A stretch of 64,000 bases of DNA from positions 186,001 to 250,000 of the forward strand of contig BQMF02000432.1 of assembly GCA_027922465.2 (NCBI GenBank). Direction: 5' to 3'. Below, one piece after another: positions 11,965 to 23,955 of the stretch. Position numbers and translations under genes: made by a program. A model generated the notes under the pieces. That model was not told where the DNA came from. It made no database searches and worked only from the letters and a program-made list of their open reading frames with translations. Each line of letters opens with the position of its first letter. Positions within the stretch are counted from its first letter, which is position 1. Source of the stretch: Turritopsis dohrnii (Eukaryota; Cnidaria; Hydrozoa; Anthoathecata; Oceaniidae).

Positions 11965-13335
11965 TATATTTACCTTTACATGAAGGGCAAATCCATTTCC
12001 CTTTTGGGGCACGACACAAATTAACACACGAATAGTGATACCATTCATTTAGACAGTTACTGTTATCACATCCAATCATATTACCAAAAATTGGTCGTTA
12101 GCAGCTACAATATATTTTTCGTTCGTTTTCAACTGTAGAGTCCCTTTTTCTAGTAACTATTTCTGGTAGTAGAGTTTAAAAAAAGGAAGTTCTTTGATTT
12201 CATAAGAAATTCATCTATCAATTGCTGGTCTATCTTGATGTTAATTACTTTACTGGTAGAACCATCCGTATGCGGAGAGCATATGAGTCAGTCAGCTGAG
12301 TTTATTTTTGTCAGAAGCACTTGAACTTGTGTTTGAATAAAATACATGTCATTCTTCTTAACTGTTCCATTTTTTCCAATACAAAATCCTTATCTTCCTC
12401 CCAGTTGATACTTATATGGGCACTTGATCTCCAAAACTCTCTGTCCGTGACAAGAGCAGTTAACAATTCCATCAGGTGATGCTCCAATATAAGGGTACAC
12501 AGAATAAACATGGAATCCAGTTTCTTCAACAGTTGCATTCACATGTTCTTTCAAGAAATTACTTTTATAAAAATTTCTAGCAATGGGCTCATTAGTTTTT
12601 CCATAGCGTGTGTACTTATTATCTACAAGTTCATTGTACTGCATAATGACTTTCACTAGTGATTCACTGACATCTCTCATTGTTGATAAAACGCTCTTGG
12701 CAAGCGAAGCAGTTATTCGTCCAGCTCTGTGGTGCATTCAAGCAGGACTTAAAGCCTGACATTTTGTTATGAGTGTATGTTAAGTGTATGTTGACTCACA
12801 TTGTATGTAACGTTTTTGACATAGTTTTGATAGCTCTTCTGTTTCTAAATTTATTGCAGTTGGGTCAAGCAAGCTTTTTAAAGTTTCTGGTAATCAATCG
12901 TCTTCTGTTTCAGTATCAGTAGTACTTGGTTCATAATTTTCAGAGTATATGGAGGCTGGGGTCAAATAATCGTTCACATCAACATTTGTGAAAAATACCG
13001 TATTTGGTACAATGTTGTAAAGAGACTTGATCTCCTCTCTATCTAAGCCGTGAAGACCAGACAAAGGATCACTATATGAATAATGTTTTATAACCGATGT
13101 TCTCTCGATCACTAGGTCTCTAGGTAGTTCCCCTTTTTTAACACGTTTAAAAATAATGTCATCTAGTTGTGAAGGGTTCACACGTTTTTTTTATTTCTTC
13201 CATTCGCACAAAACACTCGTAGGAGCAGATGGTTTGTTTAGCTGCATCTGTACAGCAGTCCTCCAGCTTAAACAATAAGGAGCAACATACAGGAACAGTT
13301 TCCAGTCAAAACCGAACCATGATGATTATTCAAAC
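11965..13335 (-). pseudogene. YqaJ-type exonuclease with C-terminal PHD finger, frameshifted
   Basis: Reading on the reverse strand: a Cys-rich segment (LFKLEDCCTDAAKQTICSYE, about 13310-13230), then NPSQLDDIIFKRVKKGELP and an acidic stretch to 12894, then the nuclease core. Nuclease motifs are RITASLAK, NEPIARNFY, GASPDGIV and VLEIKCPYKY, the Glu/SPDG/ExK signature of YqaJ recombinases. After more degenerate sequence, a PHD finger appears near 12095-11975: [19 protein letters not shown] and WICPSCKG, with the spacing of a Cys4-His-Cys3 site. There is a frameshift in an A run near 13185, stops between 12894 and 12740, and a stop inside the first Cys pair of the PHD finger. Confidence 0.78.
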
Positions 13336-13340
13336 ACACC

Positions 13341-14113
13341 CAAACTTGATACATGGTAGTATTGTCTGATTGGCGTTGAATGGGTAATACCTAAGATTAA
13401 TAGATTATGGAATAATACATAACAGCTCCTTGTATAAATATAAATACAAGAGGCCAAGAGGCCTGAATGTCAGCGCTTTAGCCAAAGTGGAAAAATGTTT
13501 GACTGTGAAGCAAAATGGAAAAATCACGTTTTTGTTCCAGGAAGGTCAAAATAGGAATTCATGAGTGATAAATGAAGTAATAGTGGTAATAAGACATTCA
13601 ATGTTAAAACCAAACAGGTCTCGTCTCAAAATTGTGTCCATATTAATTCAATGAAATGTTTTAGTGTTTAAATGTTTTTGAAGTGTTCTCTTCAAAGATA
13701 CAAAGTATATCAACACTTATCAATGTTTCATTTGACTTTGTGAACAGCTTTATCTATGCTATCTAAGGACATCTTTACAAATGAAATAAATACGATTGTC
13801 TTTGAAGTGAATTAAATAAAATTGGATTGTGAATGAATACAGGTTTGCATTAAAATCAAAAGAAGTTACCAATTCCTTAAAAAAAGTTTAGAGTACACTT
13901 CACAAAACTTCATGCAGACCTTTATTCTAATGATTACAAAGAGTTAAAAAGTAAACTTCTCACATACATTACAAAGATGAATTTTGCAAAGGAATGACTA
14001 AAAATAACTGATGATATTAAAAATAACACCATGTGCTTGTATGAGTGGTAATGCACCATTCATATATTTTTCACTGAAAATAAACAAAGCATGCAAAACA
14101 ACTACCGATTATT
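13341..14113. other. AT-rich non-genic stretch
   Basis: No supported gene, and probably past the end of the YqaJ element. Only short chance frames are present. Confidence 0.4.
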
Positions 14114-14208
14114 TAAGAGCCACTTTTTGTAAGAGGCTAACACCAGTGATAGTGACCACCTCAAATGATGTACCAAAATTGTCAGCCTCTTACGAAAAGT
14201 GGCTCTTA
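14114..14208. repeat. Perfect-type hairpin: 25-bp arms, one mismatch
   Basis: TAAGAGCCACTTTTTGTAAG and the next five bases (14114-14138) are the reverse complement of 14184-14208 with one mismatch, leaving a 45-base loop. It resembles a short foldback element or the precursor of a small RNA. A frame at 14011-14289 runs across it and is probably chance. Confidence 0.85.
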
Positions 14209-14722
14209 AAATTAAGAAAACAAGAGACTGCTGGTCATGCAGAGACACAGAGTAAAAACCAATTTATGATTCAAAAAATATATAAGTGACGAAATTTAAA
14301 AAAAAAATGACAAGACTATAAGTAAGTGAAGAGACACATAATGACTCCACATAGGTAATTTGTTTAATGTTGATTGAATAGACAACATTCATTCTATAAA
14401 GTGATGTGTGTGTAGAGCTTACAAACATATATTTCGTTCTTTTGCTTGATAATCACAACATTTACATTACAACAAACACAGAATATCATTGTTAGAGTCA
14501 TTTTAGATTATGTGTACCACCCACGCACTGCTTACCGAAAGCTAGCCGTACCTAAGCCGTACCTTAGCATTAGCATTATTTCGTATTCCATAAATCAATA
14601 AGTAGTATGTTAGGCGATAAATTTCACAGGTAAACGCTTTATAAGATGTTGTCTGTTTATTTTTGATGACTAGATAGATTTCTACAACTACACATTTTAT
14701 TTTTGTGTGCATAGTAATTATT

Positions 14723-16423
14723 GTATTCCTGCGTAAGCAAGGAATACTTTGAAACCGTTCGTGTTTTTTTGTATTCCTGCGTAAGCAAGGAATACTTTGA
14801 AACCGTTCGTGTTTTTTTTGTTTTTTTTTTTTTTCACTGTCCAAACCTAGACCAATTTTTGTCGATGGGAAATAGCCACTCAAATCATTAATGTTCCCAA
14901 CTTACATTCTTTTTATGATTTAACAGTCTAAACACACACTATATTCATTGTATACAAGTACTTTGCTTGAAAAGACTCTAAAAGTGTAAAATATAAGCTC
15001 TAGTGAAAGGAATAATTAACATATGGCTAAATCGCAGATGCCAAGGTAGAAATGTTGTTTCATGTGAGTCTTATGCAACGTTCTTACGTTTTCCGTAGTT
15101 GTTTTAAAAATGGAAGCGAAGAAGCATGCGTAGATCTGTGAAAGTTTCTTTGTTGAATATATGGATATAGAAGAGGTTGTAGTACGGCTGTAAAACTTAA
15201 AAGAATCAAGAACATTTATGATCCAAACTGGTAATCTATGTGAAACTAATATTCTTAGTAGTCATTCTTGATAAATATATAAGCAGTTCTTGATGCTTCA
15301 AATCAGATATGAACGACTACAAAAACGGTATGCTTACATCGATTTAAAAAAATGCGTAAGGTTTCTATTAGTCTTTTTCTAAATATAATACAATTTTTTA
15401 TTTCATGTTCCTAGGTAAGCTATCCTGTTTTTATAAAGCTCTGGAATCTTGAAGCACAGCTCATCTTCCTCATCAGCTTATACCCATTTTATTAATCAAT
15501 AGATGACCACTTTTTTAATTGACTAGTCGAATTTAAAATATTGTATGATTCTAAAATTTGTATACTATCAAGCTGACGATAAAAAGGAAACACAGATATT
15601 TTGATTATTTCGCAAGGCCAAGTAAAAGTTTTTATTATGAAGTTCAGGTACAAACAACATAAAGATTTTCATACTGTATAGTTTTAAAAGGAGTATTTTG
15701 AAACATCCACGGAAGAGTGTTCTCTAATGGATTTTTAAACTGACGGTGTTCCTTTTTAAGCTTGATCTCCGGCAAACTTTTTCACAGTCTCTTAACTTTT
15801 ATGATGCTCTTGGGAATGTAATTAAATGAATTCGAAGTTATTACTATTTACGCCACAGGTTTTGAAGGGATTCAAAACTTAATGTGACAAAGTTTTCATT
15901 ACTTAATTACTTTTTGAAGATGCTTTAGGGAATATAACTATGAATAAAAAACTTTTTGAAAAAATCTCTAAATGATGCGAAACAGTGCAGTTTATATGAA
16001 ATAACAAATATTACTTCTTTCACAGCTACAAAATAAACTGTAAAATACAAAGAACATCATACCACATTATGCATATTGTTTTAAACCGTGAACAAACATT
16101 CACCTTTTAAAGCACAGATTATTCTTAACGCGATAATCTTTTAATTAGTTAATTACTTCTTGAAGATGCTTTAGGGAGTGCAACTTCGAATGGAAATCTT
16201 TTTAAAAAAATCTCTAAATTGATGCAAGACTGAAGTTTCATATGAAACAACAAAGTTTAATAGTCATCGTAGCTAAAAGGTAAAATGTAAAATACTGCAA
16301 ACATCATTCCGCATTATGCATATGGTTTTAAAGCGTGAACTAACACTCATTTCTTTCTGAAAAGGCTCCAGAAAGTCTTACAGTCATCCGCAGGAATACT
16401 TCTGCCCGGTAGGGCATCTTGTT
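14723..16423. repeat. Tandem unit 1 (with duplicated 48-bp hairpin leader)
   Basis: The hairpin leader is itself present twice in tandem (14723-14770 and 14771-14818), followed by a T run and the unit body. Unit 1 shares diagnostic variants with unit 3, such as AGATCTGTGAAAGTTTCTTT near 15130. Confidence 0.85.
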
Positions 16424-18026
16424 TTTTTTCTTTTTTTTGCACTGTCCAAACCTAGACCAATTTTTGTCGATGGGAAATAGCCACTCAAATCATTAATGTT
16501 CCCAACTTACATTCTTTTTATGATTTAACAGTCTAAACTCACACTATCTTCATTGTATACAAGTACTTTGCTTGAAAAGACTCTAAAAGTGTAAAATATA
16601 AGCTCTAGTGAAAGGAATAATTAACATATGGCTAAATCGCAGATGCCAAGGTAGAAATGTTGTTTCATGTGAGTCTTATGCAACGTTCTTACGTTTTCCG
16701 TAGTTGTTTTAAAAATGGAAGCGAAGAAGCACGCGTAGATCTGAGAAAATTTCTTGGTTGAATATATGGATATAGAAGAGGTTATACGGCTGTCAAACTT
16801 AAAAGAATCAAGAACATTTATGATCCAAACTGATAATCTACGTGAAACTAATACTCTTAGTAGTTATTCGTGATAAATAAGCAGTTTTTGATGCTTCAAA
16901 TCAGATACGAACGACTACAAAAACGGTATGCTTACATCGATTTAAAAAAATGCGTAAGGTTTCTACTAGTCATTTTCTAAATATAATACAATTTTCTGTT
17001 TCATGTTCCTAGGTAAGCTATCCTGTTTTTATAAAGCTCTGGAATCTTGAAGCACAGCTCATCTTCCTCATCAGCTTATACCCATTTTATTAATCAATAG
17101 ATGACCACTTTTTTTATTGACTAGTCGAATTTAAAATATTGTATGATTCTAAAATTTGTATACTATCAAGCTGACGATAAAAAGGAAACACAGATATTTT
17201 TGTTATTTCGCAAGGCCAAGTAAAAGTTTTTATTATGAAGTTCAGGTACAAACAACATAAAGATTTTCATACTGTATAGTTTTAAAAGGAGTATTTTGAA
17301 ACGTCCACGGAAGAGTGTTCTCTAATGGATTTTTAAACTGACGGTGTTCCTTTTTAAGCTTGACCTCCGGCAAAATTTTTCAAAGTTTCTTAACTTTTAT
17401 GATGCTCTCGGGAATGTAATTAAATGAATTCGAAGTTATTACTATTTACGCCACAGATTTTCCCTTCAAAACTTAATGTGAAAAAGTTTTCATTACTTAA
17501 TTACTTTTTGAAGATGCTTTAGGGAATATAACTATGAATAAAAAACTTTTTGAAAAAATCTGATGATGCAAAAAATGATGCAAAACAGTGCAGTTTATAT
17601 GAAATAACAAATATTACTTCTTTCACAGCTACAAGGTAAACTGTAAAACACAAAGAACATCATACCACATTATGCATATTGTTTTAAACCGTGAACAAAC
17701 ATTCACCTTTTAAAGCACAGATTATTCTTAACGCGATAATGTTTTAATTAGTTAATTGCTTCTTGAAGATGCTTTAGGGGGTGCAACTTCGAATGGAAAT
17801 TTTTTTAAAAAAATCTCTAACTTGATGCAAGACTAAAGTTTTATATGAAACAACAAAGTTTAATAGTTATCGTAGCTAAAAGGTAAAATGTAAAATACTG
17901 CAAACATCATTCCGCATTATGCATATGGTTTTAAAGCGTGAACTAACATTCATTTCTTTCTGAAAAGGCTCCAGAAAGTCTTACAGTCATCCGCAGGAAT
18001 ACTTCTGCCCGGTAGGGCATCTTGTT
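16424..18026. repeat. Tandem unit 2 (no hairpin leader)
   Basis: Begins directly with a T run after the end motif of unit 1. Shares AGATCTGAGAAAATTTCTTG near 16736 with unit 4, and lacks the leader that units 1 and 3 carry. Confidence 0.85.
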
Positions 18027-19666
18027 GTATTCCTGCGTAAGCAAGGAATACTTTGAAACCGTTCGTGTTTTTTTTGTTTTTTTTTTTTTTTTTCACTGTC
18101 CAAACCTAGACCAATTTTTGTCGATGGGAAATAGCCACTCAAATCATTAATGTTCCCAACTTACATTCTTTTTATGATTTAACAGTCTAAACTCACACTA
18201 TATTCATTGTATACAAGTACTTTGCTTGAAAAGACTCTAAAAGTGTAAAATATAAGCTTTAGTGAAAGGAATAATTAACATATGGCTAAATCGCAGATGC
18301 CAGGTAGAAATGTTGTTTCATGTGAGTCTTATGCAACGTTCTTACGTTTTCCGTAGTTGTTTTAAAAATGGAAGCGAAGAAGCATGCGTAGATCTGTGAA
18401 AGTTTCTTTGTTGAATATATGGATATAGAAGAGGTTGTAGTACGGCTGTAAAACTTAAAAGAATCAAGAACATTTATGATCCAAACTGATAATCTACGTG
18501 AAACTAATATTCTTAGTAGTCATTCTTGATAAATAAGCAGGTCTTGATGCTTCAAAACAGATATGAACGACTACCAATAGGGTATGTTTATATCGATTTA
18601 ATGCGTAAGGTTTCTATTAGTCTTTCTAAATGTAATACAATTTTTTAATTCATGTTCCTAGATAAGCTACCCTGTTTTTATAAAGCTCTGGAATCTTGAA
18701 GCACAGCTCATCTTCCTCATCAGCTTATACCCATTTTATTAATCAATAGATGACCACTTTTTTAATTGACTAGTCGAATTTAAAATATTGTATGATTCTA
18801 AAATTTGTATACTATCAAGCTGACGATAAAAAGGAAACACACATATTTTTATTATTTCGCAAGGCCAAGTAAAAGTTTTTAATATGAAGTTTAGGTACAA
18901 ACAACATAAAGATTTTCATACTGTATAGTTTTAAAAGGAGTATTTTGAAACGTCCACGGAAGAGTGTTCTCTAATGGATTTTTAAATTCACGGTGTTCCT
19001 TTTTAAGCTTGATCTCCGGCAAAGTTTTTCAAAGTCTCTTAACTTTTATGATGCTCTCGGGAATGTAATTAAATGAATTCGAAGTTATTACTATTTACGC
19101 CACAGATTTTCCATTCAGAACTTAATGTGACTAAGTTTTCATTACTTAATTACTTTTTGAAGATGCTTTAGGGAATATAACTATGAATAAAAAAGTTTTT
19201 GAAAAAATCTCTAAATGATGCAAAACAGTACAGGTTATATGAAATAACAAATATTACTTCTTTCACAGCTACAAGATAAACTGTAAAACACAAAGAACAT
19301 CATACCACATTATGCATATTGTTTTAAACCGCGAACAAACATTCACCTTTTAAAGCACAGATTATTCTTAACGCGATAATCTTTTAATTAGTTAATTGCT
19401 TCTTGAAGATGCTTTAGGGAGTGCAACTTCGAATGGAAATCTTTTTAAAAAAATCTCTAAATTGATGCAAGACTGAAGTTTTATATGAAACAACAAAGTT
19501 TAATAGTTATCGTAGCTAAAAGATAAAATGTAAAATACTGCAAACATCATTCCGCATTATACATATGGTTTTAAAGCGTGAACTAACACTCATTTCTTTC
19601 TGAAAAGGCTCCAGAAAGTCTTACAGTCATCCGCAGGAATACTTCTGCCCGGTAGGGCATCTTGTT
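18027..19666. repeat. Tandem unit 3 (with hairpin leader)
   Basis: Leader GTATTCCTGCGTAAGC starts at 18027. Like unit 1 at the 5' part, but shares the variant ACTACCAATAGGGTATG with unit 4, which suggests exchange between neighbours. Confidence 0.85.
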
Positions 19667-20980
19667 TGTTTTTTTTTTTTCACTGTCCAAACCTAGACCA
19701 ATTTTTGTCGATGGGAAATAGCCACTCAAATCATTAATGTTCCCAACTTACATTCTTTTTATGATTTAACAGTCTAAACTCACACTATATTCATTGTATA
19801 CAAGTACTTTGCTTGAAAAGACTCTAAAGGTGTATAATATAAGCTCTACTGAAAGGAATAGTTGACATATGGCTAAATCGCAGATGCCAGGTAGAAATGT
19901 TGTTTCACGTGAGTCTTACGCAACGTTCTTACGTTTTCCGTAGTTGTTTTAAAAATGGAAGCGAAGAAGCACGCGTAGATCTGAGAAAATTTCTTGGTTG
20001 AATATATGGATATAGAAGAGGTTATACGGCTGTCAAACTTAAAAGAATCAAGAACATTTATGATCCAAACTGATAATCTACGTGGAACTAATATTCTTAG
20101 TAGTCATTCTTGATAAATAAGCAGTTCTTGATGCTTCAAAACAGATATGAACGACTACCAATAGGGTATGTTTATATCGATTTAATGCGTAAGGTTTCTA
20201 TTAGTCTTTCTAAATATAATACAATTTTTTAATTCATGTTCCTAGATAAGCTACCCTGTTTTTTTAAAGCTCTGGAATCATGAAGCACATCAACTTCTAC
20301 CTATTTTATTTATCATTTGATGACCACTTTTTTAATTGACTAGTCGAATTTAAAATATTGTATGATTCTAAAATTTGTATACTATCAAGCTGACGATAAA
20401 AAGGAAACACAGATAATTTTATTATTTCGCAAGGCCAAGTAAAAGTTTTTATTATGAAGTTCAGGTACAAACAACATAAAGATTTTCATACTGTATAGTT
20501 TTAAAAGGAGTATTTTGAAACGTCCACGGAAGAGTGTTCTCTAATGGATTTTTAAACTGACGGTGTTCCTTTTTAAGCTGGATCTCCGGCAAAATTTTTC
20601 AAAGTCTCTTAACTTTTATGATGCTCTCGGGAATGTAATTAAATGAATTCGAAGTTATTACCTCTTAAGCACAGACTTTTCTTGACGCGACAAACTTTTT
20701 ATTACTTAATTACTTCTTGAAGATTCTTTAGGGAATACAACTTTGAATTAAAATCTTTTTTAAAAAATCTCTAAATTGAAGCAAGACTGAAGTTTTACAT
20801 GAGACAACAAAGTTTAATTGTTATCGTTGTTAAAAGGTAAAATGTAAAATACTGCAAACATCATTCTGCATTATGCATATCGTTTTAAAGCGTGAACTAA
20901 CATTCATTTCTTTCTGAAAAGCCTCCAGAAAGTCTTCCAGTCATCTGCAGGAATACTTCTGCCCGATAGGGCATCTTGTT
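19667..20980. repeat. Tandem unit 4 (shortened by loss of a subrepeat)
   Basis: About 300 bases shorter than the others. Near 20660 the sequence jumps from the first subrepeat-like block to the last one, as expected from unequal recombination between internal subrepeats. A small extra loss occurs near 20288. Confidence 0.8.
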
Positions 20981-21441
20981 TGATTTTTATTTATAGTGAC
21001 ATTTAAAACTTGCCTATATTGATGGACACATTTGAATACATGAATGCATAAAAAATAACATATACATATCCGATAATACACAGGTCCTTTTGGAGGCAGC
21101 AGCAGCAGAGCTCTCTCTATCTCTCCAGGTCTGACTGATGTAGCACAAAACACAAAATCAGCACTCGCTAACTCAACAGCATATAATAACAAGTTCAATG
21201 ATGATATACGTTGATATTACGAATTCCTTTACTTCTCTGGTGAAAAATAACGCTTTCCTTTAGCTCTCCAAAAAACGATATCTGCGTGATGGCAAACTGT
21301 AAGACTCGTGTTTTAATTTGAGGCCGCACTCACCCTGATAAAATAGCTGTAATTATAAATTATCTGAAAAATCTGAATTAAGCCATGATTAGCAAATAGC
21401 CTCTATTCCACCCTTATTTTTATGTGGTATCAGCTTTCTAT

Positions 21442-21535
21442 GAGGAATCCAGGCTAGAACTGTGGACAAAACTCTGAGACGGAAGTACGAACACACGCTA
21501 ATGAAAGATCAGCTGCTTTCCGCGCTGACCAATTA
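21442..21535. repeat. Left arm of a distant inverted repeat (partner 29384-29491)
   Basis: GAGGAATCCAGGCTAG, ACTGTGGACAAAA and CGCTAATGAAAGATCAGCTG recur in reverse complement at 29384-29491. Similarity also continues outwards to TAGCCTCTATTC. These may be two copies of one short element in opposite orientation, or the ends of an 8-kb unit. Confidence 0.75.
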
Positions 21536-21876
21536 TAAGCTTTACTTAGTGAAATATATCTATACAGATGGAAAACAACTTCCTGATCCATTCATTTGAA
21601 CTAGTGGTTGGAAACTTCCAGACATTTCGTCGAGGGATGTTACTGAATACTTGATTGATACTCCCAGTTCATACACAAAAGAACCCATGAAAGCCTATGC
21701 ATCACTGGATGCTCATCAGTATTTTGTGAATGGGCATGTAACTTTTGACGTAACTTTTTAAGGGGGTAATCCCCCAGAATTTTTTTTCAAGACTGAAACA
21801 ATTTCAGAACTTCCAAAGTATGTCACCACATTACATGTTATTACACAGCAAAAATCCTTTAAAATTGGTACCTGCA

Positions 21877-21890
21877 GTTGCCATGGCAAC
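21877..21890. promoter_or_regulatory. 14-bp perfect palindrome matching an RFX X-box
   Basis: GTTGCCATGGCAAC fits the X-box consensus (GTNRCC, spacer, RGYAAC) bound by RFX factors and is followed at once by a half-site-like CGGTTGCTA. There is no clear gene start next to it, so a regulatory role is only a guess. Confidence 0.35.
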
Positions 21891-22658
21891 CGGTTGCTAA
21901 GGATCAATGTCTTTTTGGGACTGCGCTGCCGGCCTAAATATCACAAAATCTACTTGTCGGATTCTCTTGAAAATTGGAAGGTGTCTTAGGTTAAGATAGA
22001 AGAGTGTTTTAAGTGGAAAAGATTTCCCATATGAATTTCAATTTTCACGGTATTAATGCTGAAAATGAGGCGTAAAAAAATTGAGCAATTTTCATTTGAA
22101 AAATGTAAATAATACAAAAATTCACAACAATATAGGGAATCTATTTCACTTAAAACACACAAGATCATAAAATGAATCTCTCCTGAAAATTTCAGCTTGA
22201 TCGGTCAAACAGTTCTTCAGAAATTAAGGCCGGCGCGTTAAAAAAGTCCATTTTGAGAAAAAGCCCAGAAAACGTAAGATTATCGTTTAAATAAAGAAAA
22301 GTGTTAAAAACACAAAACTTTTATGCAGTAATAAATGTCAAAAAGCACCAAATGTCAAAAAGCACCAGCTTCATAAGATTTCCCATCTTGCTGTTCTATT
22401 TTGTCATCCTTTGACTTCCTTTTACCACGAATTATTTTTCTATGCTTCTTGGTGGTCTCTAAGTTTGCATATACTGAAGAAAACATTCGTTTTCGATTCA
22501 CAACAGATTCAATGTATATTTTCCTGGTACAATAGCCATTTTTTCATAAACCAAAATGGAAGCTTTTTTGCCAAAGTTGAAGTTAGCAACAGCATCATAC
22601 ACGCCATGGGTAAGTGGTTCCCAAGCGACATACCGAACTCTTAGAATCCTATCCCATT

Positions 22659-23345
22659 CTATCCTATCCTATCCCTATACCGTACCATCCGGCTTGTAGG
22701 TAGCTCTTTCAACTCTGTGCATACATCTTGCATTGATGAATCAGCAACTTCTTTTACAGCTTTAGCTAAACGACTAACTATCTTATCGAAATTATTACTA
22801 GTCATTGGTTTTGGTAAGTTCATTAAAGCCAAGAAACGTTCAAGTCCAGCGTAACCATGACCTAAGTTCCGCATGCTGTAGACAGCTCTAGTATTCACTT
22901 CAAATGATATAGTGGCGGTGGATTTAGAAGTGTACTTTTCAATGAAATAACTACAACGTTGGCACTGAAATAACAAACATGACGCAAGTCCACTTTTTTT
23001 TGGGGAGACTTCGGTAAGTTTCATGTTGTCTAACATGCACGACGGACATATCAGATGGCTAACCACAGATGATAAAATTTCCATATCAATTATTCTGTAC
23101 CCACTGACTCTTCTGCCTGAAGTAGAGACTGTTCTTGGATATGTACAACCTTTCTTTGAGAGGCAGTTTTTAATGGTTCAGATTTTGTGTCGACAGTTGG
23201 ATTATCCATGGATGAAACATTGTCTATATTTACAGTATTTACAAGTGCTGCTTCTGGAGTATTCAAATTATTCACATTACTATTTACATCTTTGTCATTA
23301 TTTACATCAGCAACAGCTTTAGATCCACAAAATCCTCTTCTTCTT
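22659..23345 (-). pseudogene. Mutator-like transposase N-terminal fragment
   Basis: Two reverse-strand blocks belong together. 23345-23090 is a basic then Asn/Val-rich lead (TKKPRRRRGF onwards). 23110-22659 carries RVSGYRIIDMEIL, then a zinc-binding-like CPSC...CQRC, then EVNTRAVYSMRNLGHGYAGL and LMNLPKPMTSNNFDKI. These are hallmarks, as I recall them, of the Mutator-like transposase family (Pfam 'Mutator') that is multicopy in cnidarians. A frame change near 23090-23110 separates the blocks, and the catalytic part is missing, so it is a truncated relic. Confidence 0.65.
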
Positions 23346-23354
23346 CTTGGTTTC

Positions 23355-23570
23355 TTGGTCCTATTTATTATTTATTTATTTATTTACGAATGTTTACCCA
23401 GGATAGCCTCTTCAGTTCCTTAAGGTACTGTTATCAATGAAGGGTCCTGCGAAGGAGGTCCTAGAGCATTTAAAGCCCCCATTTGGGCTACGGAGGCTGT
23501 AATGACAGGAACCGCTCTACTAGACAACCACCTTAGACATCATTCCTAGCTTGGTCCTAGCTTTTACTCT
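23355..23570. repeat. Possible retroelement tail with TTTATTTATT run
   Basis: A run of TATTTATT near 23361-23384 is followed by GC-richer DNA (CTTCAGTTCCTTAAGG, then TCCTGCGAAGGAGGTCC). It resembles the 3' end of a LINE or a SINE, but no coding part is left. Confidence 0.3.
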
Positions 23571-23929
23571 ACAAATTTTAGGCATTTTTCACTTTTAGTA
23601 TGGACAATTTCAAACTCCACCAAAACACTTCCAATTTGTGTTTTTTGCTCAAATTTTTTTTGCTTGATAGCCCAGTTATTTACGGAACATTCTGTACCAA
23701 CTTTGAACCCAAGGTTATATTATAATGTGGGCAATTTTACCGTTTTTAGAGAGGATGAAAGCGTTGTTAAGGCGTTGCTGAGGACATTCTTAACACCCTT
23801 GATGACAAAGTGTCAATTTCTTAACAAAACTCACATTTCCTTGGAAAAATAAGTTCAGAAATGAAATCCTCTATATTTAAATGCCCTATTTTCATATATT
23901 TTAAAATTGTGAAAAAAATCAAAAAATCT

Positions 23930-23955
23930 GGGGGGGGGGGAGGGGGGGGGGGGGG
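23930..23955 (+). repeat. G11-A-G14 tract
   Basis: Eleven Gs, one A, then fourteen Gs, followed closely by CCCCC. It could form a G-quadruplex and is a likely site of length error in sequencing. Confidence 0.9.

Larger units (their letters stand above)
10420..13340. mobile_element. ISL2EU-type DNA transposon with two convergent genes (THAP/DDE transposase and YqaJ-PHD)
   Basis: A THAP-domain DDE transposase on the forward strand faces a YqaJ-exonuclease protein on the reverse strand, with their ends about 60 bases apart. From established knowledge, ISL2EU (IS4EU) elements of animals code for this pair: a transposase and a YqaJ-type nuclease. Both genes here have frameshifts or stops, so the copy is inactive. 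The terminal repeats were not located, so the stated ends are those of the coding parts. Confidence 0.7.
14723..20980. repeat. Array of four ~1.6-kb non-coding tandem repeats with dimeric higher-order structure
   Basis: The anchor CACTGTCCAAACCTAGACC begins at 14835, 16440, 18094 and 19681, giving periods of 1605, 1654 and 1587 bases. Each unit ends with CTTCTGCCCGGTAGGGCATC and TTGTT (ends near 16423, 18026, 19666 and 20980). Units 1 and 3 are preceded by the hairpin GTATTCCTGCGTAAGCAAGG; units 2 and 4 are not. Inside each unit a ~240-base subrepeat (anchor TTTTTGAAGATGCTTTAGGG or a variant) occurs at least twice. No frame over 60 codons exists across 14.9-20.9 kb. The function is unknown: satellite-like DNA, or tandem copies of a non-coding mobile element. 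Confidence 0.92.

Noticed and set aside
14011..14289. A 92-codon forward frame.
   Set aside because: It runs through a 25-bp hairpin, shows no domain and has no codon pattern or neighbours to support it.
14723..20980. Tandem units as spliced-leader, 5S or snRNA gene repeats.
   Set aside because: No conserved core of these RNAs was recognised in the unit, and a 1.6-kb AT-rich unit with internal 240-bp subrepeats does not fit.
14723..20980. The array as a CRISPR.
   Set aside because: The units are about 1.6 kb and the genome is eukaryotic.
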